DNA of 64,000 nt, taken from a bacterium. GTDB lineage: Bacteria > Joyebacterota > Joyebacteria > Joyebacterales > Joyebacteraceae. Where the stretch lies: the NCBI GenBank assembly GCA_025774935.1, contig JALGZK010000004.1, positions 1 to 64,000 on the forward strand, written 5' to 3'. Position 1 is the first letter of the stretch; every line of letters starts with the position of its first letter. The notes beneath the pieces are model-generated. The model searched no databases. It was not told where the DNA came from and saw nothing but the letters and a program-made list of their open reading frames with translations. The position numbers were made by a program, and so were the translations under genes. Below are positions 8,994-16,983 of this stretch, in pieces.

Positions 8994-9156
8994 CGCGGTT
9001 CACGAATGTCGGGAGGTCCCGGGCTGCCGAGCCGTCCGTCAGGCCGGGCGCGGCGGCGCTCTCTTCGCTGCGGAGCGGGTGAGGGGCTGCTCACCGGGCG
9101 GACGGCAGCTCCGGTGCGCCCCTCCGGTCTGCCCACCATCGTAACCGCAGGCCCCC

Positions 9157-9179
9157 CCCGTCCGGCTGCGGCGGGTTTT
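9157..9179 (+). terminator. terminator-like hairpin without an assigned gene
   Basis: CCCGTC, 7-base loop, GGCGGG, then TTTT on the plus strand. No plus-strand gene is visible upstream, so it may end an unannotated transcript or be chance in GC-rich DNA. Confidence 0.35.
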
Positions 9180-9183
9180 CGCT

Positions 9184-9212
9184 AGACACTGCCCCATCCG
9201 TGTGGTTTACTC
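9184..9212 (+). promoter_or_regulatory. possible promoter for the radical SAM gene
   Basis: TAGACA (5/6), 17 bases, TTTACT (4/6) with an upstream TGG that fits an extended -10. It directly follows the hairpin at 9157-9179 and predicts a leader of about 130 bases. Confidence 0.45.
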
Positions 9213-9296
9213 GTAGACGATTCGGATCTAGTCCTCACAGGCGGCGCTGGCGGACTCCATGAGCGATTCCGTCAGTAACCGTGTTGGTGTACCTAT

Positions 9297-9326
9297 GCCA
9301 CTCCCGATGGGGTGCGGGGGAGTGGC
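9297..9326 (+). promoter_or_regulatory. leader hairpin before the radical SAM gene
   Basis: Perfect 9-bp repeat GCCACTCCC / GGGAGTGGC with a 12-base loop, 24 bases before the ATG at 9351. A smaller GGCT / AGCC pair just after it could cover the GGAGAG ribosome site. Confidence 0.45.
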
Positions 9327-9350
9327 TGGTGGCTGTCCGGAGAGCCGCGC

Positions 9351-10391
9351 ATGGCCGAGACGATCAGACCCCGCAGACTCAGGCTGGAGGCCTCGAGCGA
9401 CTGCCAGCTCAGGTGTTCGCTCTGTCCTCAGACGACCGGGGCGATCGCGGGGGCCGTCGGCCGCGGGTACCTGAAGGTCGCCGACTTCGACGCGCTCGCT
9501 GCCACGAACCCGTGGGTCCGCGAGATCGAGCTGTCGAACCTGGGGGAGATATTCCTGAACCCGGAGCTTCCGGAGATCATGGAGGCCGCCCACCGGAGAG
9601 GAGTAGCGCTGTCCGCAGACACGGGCGCCAACATGAACAGAGTCGACGACGACGCGCTCGACGCTCTCGTCCGGTATCGGTTCCGGAGGATCACCGTCTC
9701 GCTGGATGGTGCGAGCGACGAGACCTACGCCATGTATCGGAAGGGGGGGTCCTTCGAGGCCGCCGTCGAGAACGTGCGGAAGCTCAACGGAATAAAGCGA
9801 AGGGGCGACTCCCGATACCCCGCCCTGACCTGGCAGTTCGTGGTCTTCGGCCACAACGAGCACGAGATCCCGAAGGCGAGGGCGATGGCGCGCGAGCTCG
9901 GAATGGACTTCAGGCTGAAGCCCTCGTGGGACCCGGACTTCTCCCCGCTGCAGGACGGGGAGTTCGTGCTGGAGCAACACCGCCTGAGCGCCTCCCGCCA
10001 GGGGGGAGAGCAGCGCGAGCCCTCGGCTTACTCCGCCCGTACCTTCTGCCACCAGATGTGGGAGGAACCCCAGATCAACTGGGACGGCAGGGTCTTCGGC
10101 TGCTGCTGCAACTACTGGGGCGACTTCGGGGCGAACGCCTTCGAGGACGGCCTCCTCGAGAGCCTCAACTGCGAGAAGATGGTCTACGCACGATCGATGC
10201 TCCTCGGACGGGAAGTCGCTCGCGGCGATCTGCCTTGCGCCGCGTGCGAGACCTACCTTATCATGCGCAAGGACGGTGCGTGGCTCAGGCGTGGCTCCGG
10301 CCGTGCTCTCTACCGCGCAGCGCGATTCGGCTACAGGACTCTGAAGGTCCGGCGCCTCCAGCAGAAGCTGCGGCAGGGGCGGGACCGCTGA
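9351..10391 (+). CDS. radical SAM/SPASM protein
   Basis: A 346-residue radical S-adenosylmethionine enzyme. The cluster motif is CQLRCSLC (Cys18, Cys22, Cys25); later LSNLGEIFLNPEL, ITVSLDGASDETYAMYRKGG and WQFVVFGHNEHEI fit the TIM-barrel core. A carboxyl SPASM-like region holds Cys233, three consecutive Cys (251-253, in FGCCCNYWGDFG) and LPCAACETY, able to bind extra iron-sulfur clusters. Such proteins modify peptides or proteins, or accompany glycosyltransferase and cell-envelope loci; no precursor peptide is visible beside this one. The ATG at 9351 follows GGAGAG; an in-frame ATG 39 bases upstream has no site. The next gene, 65 bases on, encodes a small beta-barrel protein. Confidence 0.85.
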   Translation: MAETIRPRRLRLEASSDCQLRCSLCPQTTGAIAGAVGRGYLKVADFDALAATNPWVREIELSNLGEIFLNPELPEIMEAAHRRGVALSADTGANMNRVDDDALDALVRYRFRRITVSLDGASDETYAMYRKGGSFEAAVENVRKLNGIKRRGDSRYPALTWQFVVFGHNEHEIPKARAMARELGMDFRLKPSWDPDFSPLQDGEFVLEQHRLSASRQGGEQREPSAYSARTFCHQMWEEPQINWDGRVFGCCCNYWGDFGANAFEDGLLESLNCEKMVYARSMLLGREVARGDLPCAACETYLIMRKDGAWLRRGSGRALYRAARFGYRTLKVRRLQQKLRQGRDR

Positions 10392-10455
10392 CCGGACGGA
10401 CGGAACCGCTCACGCAAGGTCGAGGCGGTGCCGCCCCGAAGACACGGAGGTAGCG

Positions 10456-10908
10456 ATGCGAGTGCTCGTGCTCCTGATCGCTCTGACGTTTCTGTTCGGC
10501 GCCTCGGACGCCCTGGCCCAGGGGCTCGGCATCGGCGTGATCGCAGGCGAGCCGACCGGCCTCTCGTTCAAGGCCTGGATGAGCAGCGACAGGGCGGTCG
10601 ATGCCGCGTTCGGCTGGTCGCTCTCTTCGGACGGGTGGTTCTACATGCACACCGACTACCTGTTCCACAGCCAGAGCTTCAAGGAGAGCGTCGAGGGGGG
10701 GCTGCCGGTCTACTACGGGTTCGGAGCCCGCGTGCTCCTCCACTCGGGAGACTCCTCGAGGTTCGGACTCCGCACCCCGCTCGGGCTGGACTTCTTCGTT
10801 GCCGGCGGGAACATCGACATCTTCGTCGAGATCGCCCCCGTGCTCGACTTCGTGCCGGAGACGAAGTTCGACCTCGCGGGCGGGATCGGCGCGAGGTTCT
10901 ATTTCTAG
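10456..10908 (+). CDS. small outer-membrane beta-barrel protein, DUF3996-like
   Basis: A 150-residue protein with a signal peptide (LVLLIALTFLFGASDALA then QGLG) and a mature part made of short alternating strands (LGIGVIAGEPTGLSFKAW, AAFGWSL, WFYMHTDYLFH, YYGFGARVLLH, GLDFFVAGGNIDIFVEIAPVLDF). It ends in an aromatic residue (ARFYF), as outer-membrane barrels do. The GEPTG-x-S-x-K-x-W opening followed by DYLFH matches DUF3996-type (BAPKO_0422-like) eight-strand barrels. Function unknown. The ATG follows ACGGAGGTAGCG. It shares the transcript direction of the radical SAM gene. Confidence 0.75.
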   Translation: MRVLVLLIALTFLFGASDALAQGLGIGVIAGEPTGLSFKAWMSSDRAVDAAFGWSLSSDGWFYMHTDYLFHSQSFKESVEGGLPVYYGFGARVLLHSGDSSRFGLRTPLGLDFFVAGGNIDIFVEIAPVLDFVPETKFDLAGGIGARFYF

Positions 10909-11002
10909 TCCCTGACGTGACGCGCCCCACCGCTGCGCTCCGGCGCCCTCGGCGGCGCTCCGTCAGCCACAGATCTCCCACCCCCAGTGCTTACGTACAT
11001 AC

Positions 11003-11031
11003 TTGCTCGGATTCCGGATTAGTGGTACTAT
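11003..11031 (+). promoter_or_regulatory. possible promoter for the beta-helix protein
   Basis: TTGCTC, 17 bases, TACTAT with TGG immediately upstream (extended -10), about 48 bases before the ATG at 11079. The -35 match is poor (3/6). Confidence 0.4.
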
Positions 11032-11078
11032 CGGAGTGGTTCATCCATTCCCGATACCACCCAGTGAGGGAGGCAGCG

Positions 11079-13778
11079 ATGCCGCGCATCCTGCTCGTCC
11101 TCCTCCTCGTGGCCGTTCTCTCGCCGGCGGACGCTACGATCATCCGAGTGGACTGGGCCGGCACGACGGACTACCCCACCATCCAGCAGGGCATCGGAGC
11201 GGCGTCTGAAGGCGACACGGTCCTCGTCGCCGAGGGGACGTACGCCGGTCCGCTCAACAGAGACCTCGACTTCGGCGGAACGGACCTCTTCCTCACATCC
11301 GAGGCGGGACCCGATGCCACGATCATCGACTGCGAGGGGATCGGCCGGGGGTTCTACTTCCGCGGATTCGAGACGCCGGCTGCAGTCGTCCAGGGCTTCA
11401 CCATTGTGAACGGCAACGACGAGGACGGCGGTGCAGGTTTCTACCTCCTGAGCTCGTCGCCGACCATCGCGGACTGCACGATCGCCGACTGCTACACGGT
11501 CGATCATGGAGGAGGCATCTACCTCGAATCCTCCTCGCCGACGATCATGGACGTCCGGTTCGTGGGAAACTTCGCGAGCACCGCCGGCTATGGCCACGGA
11601 GGAGGCGGTCTCCACTGCTCTGACTCGAACCCGGTGGTGAGCGGCTGCGAGTTCATCGGCAACAGCGCGAGCAGCGGCGGCGGCCTCTACGCGATCGGCA
11701 CGTCCGCTCCGATGGTGAGCGACTGCGTCTTCGACGGGAACTGGGCCACCAACTACCACGGCGGGGGTGCGTTCTGTCACATCCAGACGGCGCCCACGTT
11801 CACGCGCTGTACGTTCGCCAACAATACGGCGCCGCGGAAGGGTGGTGGGCTGGTTCTTGAGGGCTCGTCGGCGGACGTCGCGGACTGCGTGTTCTACGGC
11901 AACAGGGCGATCAACAACGGCTCCGACCACGGGGGCGGCGCCATCTTCTGCTGGGCGGGAGGAGCAACGTCTATCACCAACGTCGTGCTCTCCGGCAACG
12001 AAGCCAACCACGGGGGTGCGATCAAGCTCAACAACTCCTCTCCACTGATCCACGGCTGTACGCTCTACGGCAACACCGGCGGTCACGGCTCCGGGATCAA
12101 CTCCTACAACTCCTCCGCGACGATCGAGAACACGATCGTCGCCTTCGGTCTGGGCGGGCACGCGATGGAGTGCGGGGGCACCGCGACGCCGACCACGACG
12201 CGCTCCTGCTTCTTCGGCACCGTCGTCAGCGACATCCCCTGCGGGAGCCACTACGACGTCCTCTACGAGGACCCCCTGTTCTGCAACCCCGAGGGAAGGG
12301 ACCTCTTCCTGCACCGGAACTCGCCGTGCCTGCCCGACAACAACCCGTGGGGCGAGCTGATCGGGGCGAAGGGGCCCGGTTGCGGAGTCCTCTGGAGCAT
12401 ACTCCCGGACGGTTCCGGCGACGCGCCGACCATCCAGGCGGCGATCGACTCGTGCATCGCGGCGGATCTCGTCGAGGTTGCGCCGGGGACGTACGCCGGC
12501 CCCGGGAACCGGGACCTGGATTTCGCGGGGAAAGCCATCCACGTGTACTCCACCGAGGGGCCGTCCGAGACCATCATCGACTGCGAGTACCAGGCGCGCG
12601 GGGTCTCGTTCTCGAGCGGCGAGGACACGACGTCCGTCTTCGAGGGGTTCACGATCGTGCACGGACTTGCCGACACCGGGGCCGGGATCCTGTGCGACGG
12701 GAGCTCGCCCGTGCTTCGCGACTGCGTCGTCAACTCCTGCTACGGTCAGCAGGGCGGAGGTCTCACGTGCCTCCGCGGGGCCGCCCCCGTGGTCGACGGC
12801 GTGACCTTCGCCGAGGGCATCGCGACGAACGGAGGCGGAATCTACGCGGCATCCGGGGCGGCTCCGCTCATCACGGGCGCGTTTGTCTCCGCCAACTACG
12901 CGACGGCTCTCGGGGGCGGTGTCTACGCCGCCGCGTCGAGCCCCACGATCTCGGCAACGACGCTGGCGTACAACGTCGCCGACGTCGGGGGGGGAGCGGT
13001 CGCCTGCGCGGACGGCGCCGGGCTCAACCTCAAGAACTCCACCGCGAGGAACAACGAGAGCGGCGGGAACGGAGGAGGGCTCTTCGCCGTGGGAGCGGAG
13101 CCTTGGGTCGCGAACACGACGTTCTTCGCGAACGCGGCCGGTGAACACGGGGGGGCGGTCTACGCGGACGACTCGCCGATCACTCTGGACGGTGTGATCC
13201 TGTCGTTCAGCGTGGAGGGCGAGGCGATGTTCTGCATGGGGACCGAAGAGCCCACCGTCGCCTATTGCGACCTCTACGGCAACGCAGGCGGCGACGCGCT
13301 CTGCGGCACCGACGCCGGCGGGAACATCTACGAGGACCCCCTCTTCTGCGACATCTGGAAGGACGAATTCTCGCTCTGCGAGAACTCGCCGTGCCTCGTT
13401 CCCGCCTCACCTGGCGGACACATCGGGCGGTTCGGGACCGGGTGCGGGTCGTGCGGCGCGACCGGAGTCGACGGGCCGGACGGCGCGAGCGCGGCGCCCG
13501 CCGTCCTCTCGGTCGAGAACGCTCCCAACCCCTTCGGTCCGACCACGACGCTGCACTACGATCTCCCCGAGAACACGATCGCCCTCGAGCTCTCGGTCTA
13601 CAACCTCAAGGGCCAGAAGGTCCGGACGCTCGCGAGCGGACCCTCCGCGGCCGGCAGGTACAGGTCGGTCTGGGACGGGAAGGACGATCGCGGCGCGGCG
13701 GTCGCCTCCGGCGTTTACTTCTACGTCCTCACGGCGGACGGGCAGCGGGTTCGCGGGAGGACCGTCCTTCTTCGCTGA
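11079..13778 (+). CDS. secreted double beta-helix protein with sorting domain
   Basis: An 899-residue secreted protein from ATG 11079 (GAGGGAGGCAGCG ribosome site) with signal peptide ILLVLLLVAVLSPADA. It consists of two tandem right-handed parallel beta-helix domains, each opening with a PTIQ motif and E-G-T-Y-A-G-P (DYPTIQQGIG near residue 30; DAPTIQAAID near 445), continuing through rungs such as GGGLYAIG, GGGAFCH, NGGGIYAASG and GGGVYAA, and closing with YEDPLFC and a NSPCL motif. The carboxyl end is a FlgD/T9SS-like sorting domain (ENAPNPFGPTTTLHYDL, VYNLKGQKVRTL, SGVYFYVL). Such helices bind or cleave polysaccharides, but no catalytic residues can be assigned. A longer upstream frame is only the neighbouring barrel gene read out of frame. 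Confidence 0.85.
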   Translation: MPRILLVLLLVAVLSPADATIIRVDWAGTTDYPTIQQGIGAASEGDTVLVAEGTYAGPLNRDLDFGGTDLFLTSEAGPDATIIDCEGIGRGFYFRGFETPAAVVQGFTIVNGNDEDGGAGFYLLSSSPTIADCTIADCYTVDHGGGIYLESSSPTIMDVRFVGNFASTAGYGHGGGGLHCSDSNPVVSGCEFIGNSASSGGGLYAIGTSAPMVSDCVFDGNWATNYHGGGAFCHIQTAPTFTRCTFANNTAPRKGGGLVLEGSSADVADCVFYGNRAINNGSDHGGGAIFCWAGGATSITNVVLSGNEANHGGAIKLNNSSPLIHGCTLYGNTGGHGSGINSYNSSATIENTIVAFGLGGHAMECGGTATPTTTRSCFFGTVVSDIPCGSHYDVLYEDPLFCNPEGRDLFLHRNSPCLPDNNPWGELIGAKGPGCGVLWSILPDGSGDAPTIQAAIDSCIAADLVEVAPGTYAGPGNRDLDFAGKAIHVYSTEGPSETIIDCEYQARGVSFSSGEDTTSVFEGFTIVHGLADTGAGILCDGSSPVLRDCVVNSCYGQQGGGLTCLRGAAPVVDGVTFAEGIATNGGGIYAASGAAPLITGAFVSANYATALGGGVYAAASSPTISATTLAYNVADVGGGAVACADGAGLNLKNSTARNNESGGNGGGLFAVGAEPWVANTTFFANAAGEHGGAVYADDSPITLDGVILSFSVEGEAMFCMGTEEPTVAYCDLYGNAGGDALCGTDAGGNIYEDPLFCDIWKDEFSLCENSPCLVPASPGGHIGRFGTGCGSCGATGVDGPDGASAAPAVLSVENAPNPFGPTTTLHYDLPENTIALELSVYNLKGQKVRTLASGPSAAGRYRSVWDGKDDRGAAVASGVYFYVLTADGQRVRGRTVLLR

Positions 13779-13779
13779 C

Positions 13780-13846
13780 GCGGTCCGCGGGGACCGCAAG
13801 CCCGGTGCACGACTCACAGCACGGCCCCGGCATCCCGATGCCGGGG
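13780..13846 (+). terminator. two hairpins after the beta-helix gene
   Basis: GCGGTCC / GGACCGC (13780-13797) starts 2 bases after the stop, and CCCCGGCATC / GATGCCGGGG (13825-13846) is a perfect 10-bp stem with a 2-base centre. Neither has a U run; together they probably end transcription. Confidence 0.5.
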
Positions 13847-13946
13847 TCGCGCCACATCGGCCTTGCGGCGCCCCGTCCTCTCTGTCATCGTGGAGTGGTC
13901 CGGCGCCGGGAGGCGTGCGGCGGCGGGCGGAGAGGAGGTTCTGCCC

Positions 13947-14810
13947 GTGGATCTCTACGATCTGATGATGAAGCGACGTTCCGTTCGGTCGTTCGAGGAC
14001 CGGCCGGTGCCGGAGGACGTGCTCGACGAGCTCCTTGACGCCGCGGTGAACGCCCCGTCCGGCGGCAACATCCAGCCCCTCTCGATCATCGTGGTCGAGG
14101 AGCCCGCAGCGAGGGCCGAGCTCGCGGAGATGGTCGGTCGCCAGCCGTGGGTCGCGAACGCGCCGACCTCCCTCGTCTTCTGCATCGACTTCCACCGCGT
14201 GATGCGATGGGCCGCGGCGTTCGACGTCGAGTTCAGGGGACAGGAGTCCCTGCTCTCGTTCCTCATCGCCTACGCCGACATCATGTGCGCCGCGCAGAAC
14301 GTCGTGGTCCTCGCCGAATCCCGCGGGCTCGGCTCTGTCTACGTCGGCACGATCCTGTCCAGCATCGAGCACGCTCGCGAGTACTTCGCGATGCCCGCGC
14401 ACGTTCTCCCGGTGATGGTCCTCTCACTCGGGTTCCCGAAGTCGGTGCCCCGCAACATCCCGAAGCTTGACCGCCACGCGGTCGTCCACTCCGAGAAGTA
14501 CGCGGCCCGTTCCGACGACGAGGTCCGAGACGACTTCGAGCGGAAGTACGGCAGCATCGACGAGGACGTCGACAGGTACCTCGAGCGGGCCTACGTCGAG
14601 GCCGTCGAGCGGGACAAGCAGGCGCCGCGGGACGACGGGAGCTGGGTCGGGGACGTGAAGAGGCGGATGCAGAAGCTCGAGGTCAAGAGCAACGCGGAGT
14701 TCTTGTTCAGGGTGAGGTACCCCCAGGATCTCATGGTCCGGTTCAATAGGGATCTCGTTAGGGCCTTGGAGGGAGCGGGCTTCGACTTCCCGCTGGTGAA
14801 GGACAGATGA
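13947..14810 (+). CDS. nitroreductase family flavoprotein with C-terminal extension
   Basis: A 287-residue protein from GTG 13947 behind a perfect AGGAGGT site. The first 180 residues are an FMN nitroreductase fold: DLMMKRRSVRSFEDRPV, AAVNAPSGGNIQPLSIIVVE, AAQNVVVLAESRGLGSVYVG and PVMVLSLGFP. They would reduce nitro compounds, quinones or enones with NAD(P)H in the cytoplasm. The last 100 residues (from about ARSDDEVRDDFERKYGSI) are a charged helical extension not found in the basic family; it may be a dimer arm or a separate small domain. It starts a run of co-directional genes; a second nitroreductase-like gene lies 8 kb on (22545). Confidence 0.8.
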   Translation: MDLYDLMMKRRSVRSFEDRPVPEDVLDELLDAAVNAPSGGNIQPLSIIVVEEPAARAELAEMVGRQPWVANAPTSLVFCIDFHRVMRWAAAFDVEFRGQESLLSFLIAYADIMCAAQNVVVLAESRGLGSVYVGTILSSIEHAREYFAMPAHVLPVMVLSLGFPKSVPRNIPKLDRHAVVHSEKYAARSDDEVRDDFERKYGSIDEDVDRYLERAYVEAVERDKQAPRDDGSWVGDVKRRMQKLEVKSNAEFLFRVRYPQDLMVRFNRDLVRALEGAGFDFPLVKDR

Positions 14811-14865
14811 TCCCGCGGCTCCAGACCGCGACGAACCCATGAACGGACGCACGGAGGGAGACGAT

Positions 14866-15066
14866 ATGCCGACGATAATGATCGACGGCCCCGTGATGAC
14901 GAGCGTGGAGCAGAAGCGGCGCATGGTCGAGAAGCTGACGGATGCGGCGGCCGAGGTCTACGGATACGACAGGAAGATCATCACCGTCGTCATCAGAGAG
15001 AACTCCCCGGAGAACGTGGGCAGCGGCGGGCGACTGATCGCCGACATCCACGCAGAGATGTCCTGA
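14866..15066 (+). CDS. 4-oxalocrotonate tautomerase family protein
   Basis: A 66-residue protein beginning Met-Pro, so Pro becomes the amino-terminal catalytic base after Met removal (PTIMIDGP). The pattern SVEQKRRMVEKLTDAAAEVYG then ITVVIREN-x-P-E-N-V-G matches 4-oxalocrotonate tautomerase/MIF-type subunits, which form hexamers and tautomerise keto acids. I chose ATG 14866 over an in-frame ATG 27 bases upstream because only it exposes Pro1 and it follows GGAGGGAG. The physiological substrate is unknown. Confidence 0.85.
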   Translation: MPTIMIDGPVMTSVEQKRRMVEKLTDAAAEVYGYDRKIITVVIRENSPENVGSGGRLIADIHAEMS

Positions 15067-15103
15067 TCCCGGGGAGCTCCCCGGGCGACAAGGGAGGTGT
15101 GCC

Positions 15104-15535
15104 GTGTTCATCGTGCTTCTCCTCGTGACGTTCGTCGTGTCCGTCGCTTCCTGCTACTTCGTCGTCCGGCTCTTCGACCGGTCGATCTCGGCCATCCTGA
15201 CCCGGATCGTCCACGAAGACCTGTCGAAGGCATGGCACAGGTACCTCACGTTCGCGATCTACGTCGTCGGCGTCTCCGGCGGCGTCCGCATCTGGGAGCT
15301 CGAGAAATACGTCACGCCGCGCGCAGCCGATGCGGAGGCCGTCGTGCTGAACGCGGGGCGGTGGACGCTCGAGGTCTACCGGACGATCATCGAGACGCTC
15401 CAGAGCGTCGCCTGGATGCTCCTGATCTTCTTCCTCTTCGCGCTCATCGCCTACGTGGTCGTGCGGAACCGGGAACTCAGGTACGGGGCGCAGAAGGCCG
15501 TGGAGGCCGGAGGCGCCGAGACTCCCGCACCGTGA
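15104..15535 (+). CDS. small three-helix membrane protein, unknown
   Basis: A 143-residue protein from GTG 15104 (AAGGGAGGTGTGCC site). Helices: FIVLLLVTFVVSVASCYFVV (2-21), YLTFAIYVVGVSGGVRIW (about 47-64) and SVAWMLLIFFLFALIAYVVV (about 101-120). A central amphipathic stretch (EVYRTIIETLQ) precedes the last helix, and the tail is Ala/Gly rich. I recognise no family. It lies between the tautomerase and a PEBP lipoprotein and is probably co-transcribed. Confidence 0.6.
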   Translation: MFIVLLLVTFVVSVASCYFVVRLFDRSISAILTRIVHEDLSKAWHRYLTFAIYVVGVSGGVRIWELEKYVTPRAADAEAVVLNAGRWTLEVYRTIIETLQSVAWMLLIFFLFALIAYVVVRNRELRYGAQKAVEAGGAETPAP

Positions 15536-15572
15536 CCGGAGCCGTCCGGCGTGCGAGGGAAGGGAGGACACA

Positions 15573-16184
15573 ATGAAGGTAACTTGCCTGCTCCTGGCCG
15601 CCGTGGTCGCCACCGTCGCGGTCCTGGCCGGCTGCGGAGGCGACGCGCCGGAGACGGTGCCGGCCGAGACGACCACGGCAGACGTGGCAGAGGAGACGCC
15701 GTCGACGGAGGTCGGAGTCATCGAGCTCACGAGCGCGGCGTTCGAGCCGGGGGCCGCCATTCCGGTGGTGCACACCTGCGACGGGAAGGACGAGTCGCCG
15801 CCCCTGAGCTGGGGAGAGCCGCCGCGCGGAACGACGAGCTTCGCCCTCATCATGGACGATCCCGACGCGCTCGAGGTCGCAGGGCGGGTCTGGGTGCACT
15901 GGCTGATCTACAACGTGCCCGCCCGCGCCCGGTCGCTCGCCGAGGGGATCCCGAGGCAGGTCGGACTCCCCGCCGGGGCGCGCCAGGGCGACGGCGACTC
16001 CGGTACGGGGTACCACGGACCGTGCCCGCCGCCAGGGCGGACCCACACGTACTCGTTCAGGCTCTACGCGCTCGACGCGTTCGTGCCTCTCGACGCCGGG
16101 CTCACGAAGGAGGGGCTCCTCGAGGCGATGCAGGGTCACATCCTCGCGACGGGCGAACTTCAGGGAACCTACTCGCGACGCTGA
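15573..16184 (+). CDS. YbhB/YbcL-type PEBP family lipoprotein
   Basis: A 203-residue lipoprotein with signal VATVAVLAGC (lipidated Cys about residue 21), an acidic/Thr linker, then a phosphatidylethanolamine-binding-protein/Raf-kinase-inhibitor-like fold: IPVVHTCDGKDESPPLSW, FALIMDDPDA, WVHWLIYNVPA, GYHGPCPPPGRTHTYSFRLYALD and MQGHILATGELQGTYSR. The DPD-A, GPCPP and H-x-Y-x-F-x-L-Y-A-L-D signatures are intact, so the anion pocket should be functional. The bacterial role is unknown. Site GGAAGGGAGG before ATG 15573. Confidence 0.85.
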   Translation: MKVTCLLLAAVVATVAVLAGCGGDAPETVPAETTTADVAEETPSTEVGVIELTSAAFEPGAAIPVVHTCDGKDESPPLSWGEPPRGTTSFALIMDDPDALEVAGRVWVHWLIYNVPARARSLAEGIPRQVGLPAGARQGDGDSGTGYHGPCPPPGRTHTYSFRLYALDAFVPLDAGLTKEGLLEAMQGHILATGELQGTYSRR

Positions 16185-16279
16185 CGGGAGGCCTGTTCGC
16201 GGGCGACCACATCGCTCGCGGCGAGATCACATCGAGCAGATCACCTCGGGGGCCAACGACCGCTGATTCGAGCGTCCGT

Positions 16280-16306
16280 GGAGGCAGCTCTCTGCCGCCG
16301 CTTCCA
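16280..16306 (+). terminator. weak hairpin after the PEBP gene
   Basis: Stem GGCAG / CTGCC (4-base loop) inside an outer GTGGA / TCCAC pairing, followed by CGCTTTCTGC and then the next promoter. Modest U content; a tentative call. Confidence 0.3.
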
Positions 16307-16317
16307 CGGGCGCTTTC

Positions 16318-16326
16318 TGCTATAAT
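16318..16326 (+). promoter_or_regulatory. extended -10 promoter for a lipoprotein gene
   Basis: TGC-TATAAT, a perfect extended -10 box; no good -35 is visible. The predicted start near 16333 is about 50 bases before the ATG at 16382. Confidence 0.45.
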
Positions 16327-16381
16327 GGCCCCGTCGAGCGATGGGTGTTGACGGTCGAGCAGGCCGGGGAGGGCGGACACC

Positions 16382-16897
16382 ATGGGGAGACGAACAGCGA
16401 GGCTATTCGGAGTCCGGAAGGACACGATGAGCCTGGCGGTCCTGTCGATTTCGCTCGCCGTAGCGGGATGCGGCGGTGGCGTGGAGTACTGCGAGACGAA
16501 CTCGATCACGGAGGACTACGCGCCCGGCGTCGTCTTCGTCGACGACCCGGTGGTAGACTTGCCGGCGGATCCCGCGACGATCGAATCGGCCGCGGTGCGC
16601 GGAGACCGGCTGGTCCTGGCTCTGGCGTACGAGGGAGGGGATGGTCCTCACGCGTTCGCCCTCTCGACCACGGGAGTGTTCCGCGACGCTGACCCCCCCG
16701 AGGCCGACGTCTACCTCCAGCACGACAGGCAGGGCGACGAGGGCAGGGAGGTCGTCCGGGAGGACCGCGCGTTCGACATCTGGGGGCTGAAGGCTGCGTA
16801 CCTCCGCGCCTATCCCGACGGCACGCGCCTCCTCCTGCGCCTCTACGCGCCCGGCGCGTCGCAGCCGTCGAAGACCGTGTCGGTGTACAAGTTCTGA
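16382..16897 (+). CDS. small lipoprotein, unknown function
   Basis: A 171-residue lipoprotein: basic amino end, hydrophobic SLAVLSISLAVAGC with lipidated Cys near residue 31, then a mature part reading as a beta sandwich (PATIESAAVRGDRLVLALAYEGGDGPHAFALS, EADVYLQHDRQGDE, TRLLLRLYAPGASQPSKTVSVYKF). The alternation of short strands and the FALS/RLLLRLYAP pattern suggest a small periplasmic or outer-membrane-anchored beta domain. I recognise no named family. ATG 16382 follows GGGGAGGGCGG. Confidence 0.6.
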   Translation: MGRRTARLFGVRKDTMSLAVLSISLAVAGCGGGVEYCETNSITEDYAPGVVFVDDPVVDLPADPATIESAAVRGDRLVLALAYEGGDGPHAFALSTTGVFRDADPPEADVYLQHDRQGDEGREVVREDRAFDIWGLKAAYLRAYPDGTRLLLRLYAPGASQPSKTVSVYKF

Positions 16898-16983
16898 ACG
16901 CGGGGCCCGGTACTGACCGCGGCCTCGCGCCCAATCTCACGCGGAATCCGCCCCGCGGACTGCAGCACAGACAGGAGGCACAG

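Larger units (their letters stand above)
8843..9350. other. 508-base divergent intergenic region
   Basis: Lies between two divergent genes. It holds a minus-strand promoter (8964-8993) and leader hairpin, a GC-rich structured stretch (9020-9180) ending in a plus-strand terminator-like hairpin with TTTT, then a plus-strand promoter (9184-9212) and a leader hairpin before the radical SAM gene. Short open frames at 8931-9185 have no ribosome site or recognisable product and I do not call them. Confidence 0.5.

Noticed and set aside
8931-9185. Small plus-strand open frames in the divergent intergenic region
   Set aside because: No ribosome sites, Arg/Gly/Pro-rich composition typical of random GC-rich sequence, and overlap with promoter elements.
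11028-13148. Long minus-strand open frame (706 codons) opposite the beta-helix gene
   Set aside because: It is antisense to a clearly coding gene, is dominated by Arg, Asp, Val and Gly from GC-rich third positions, and shows no family motif.
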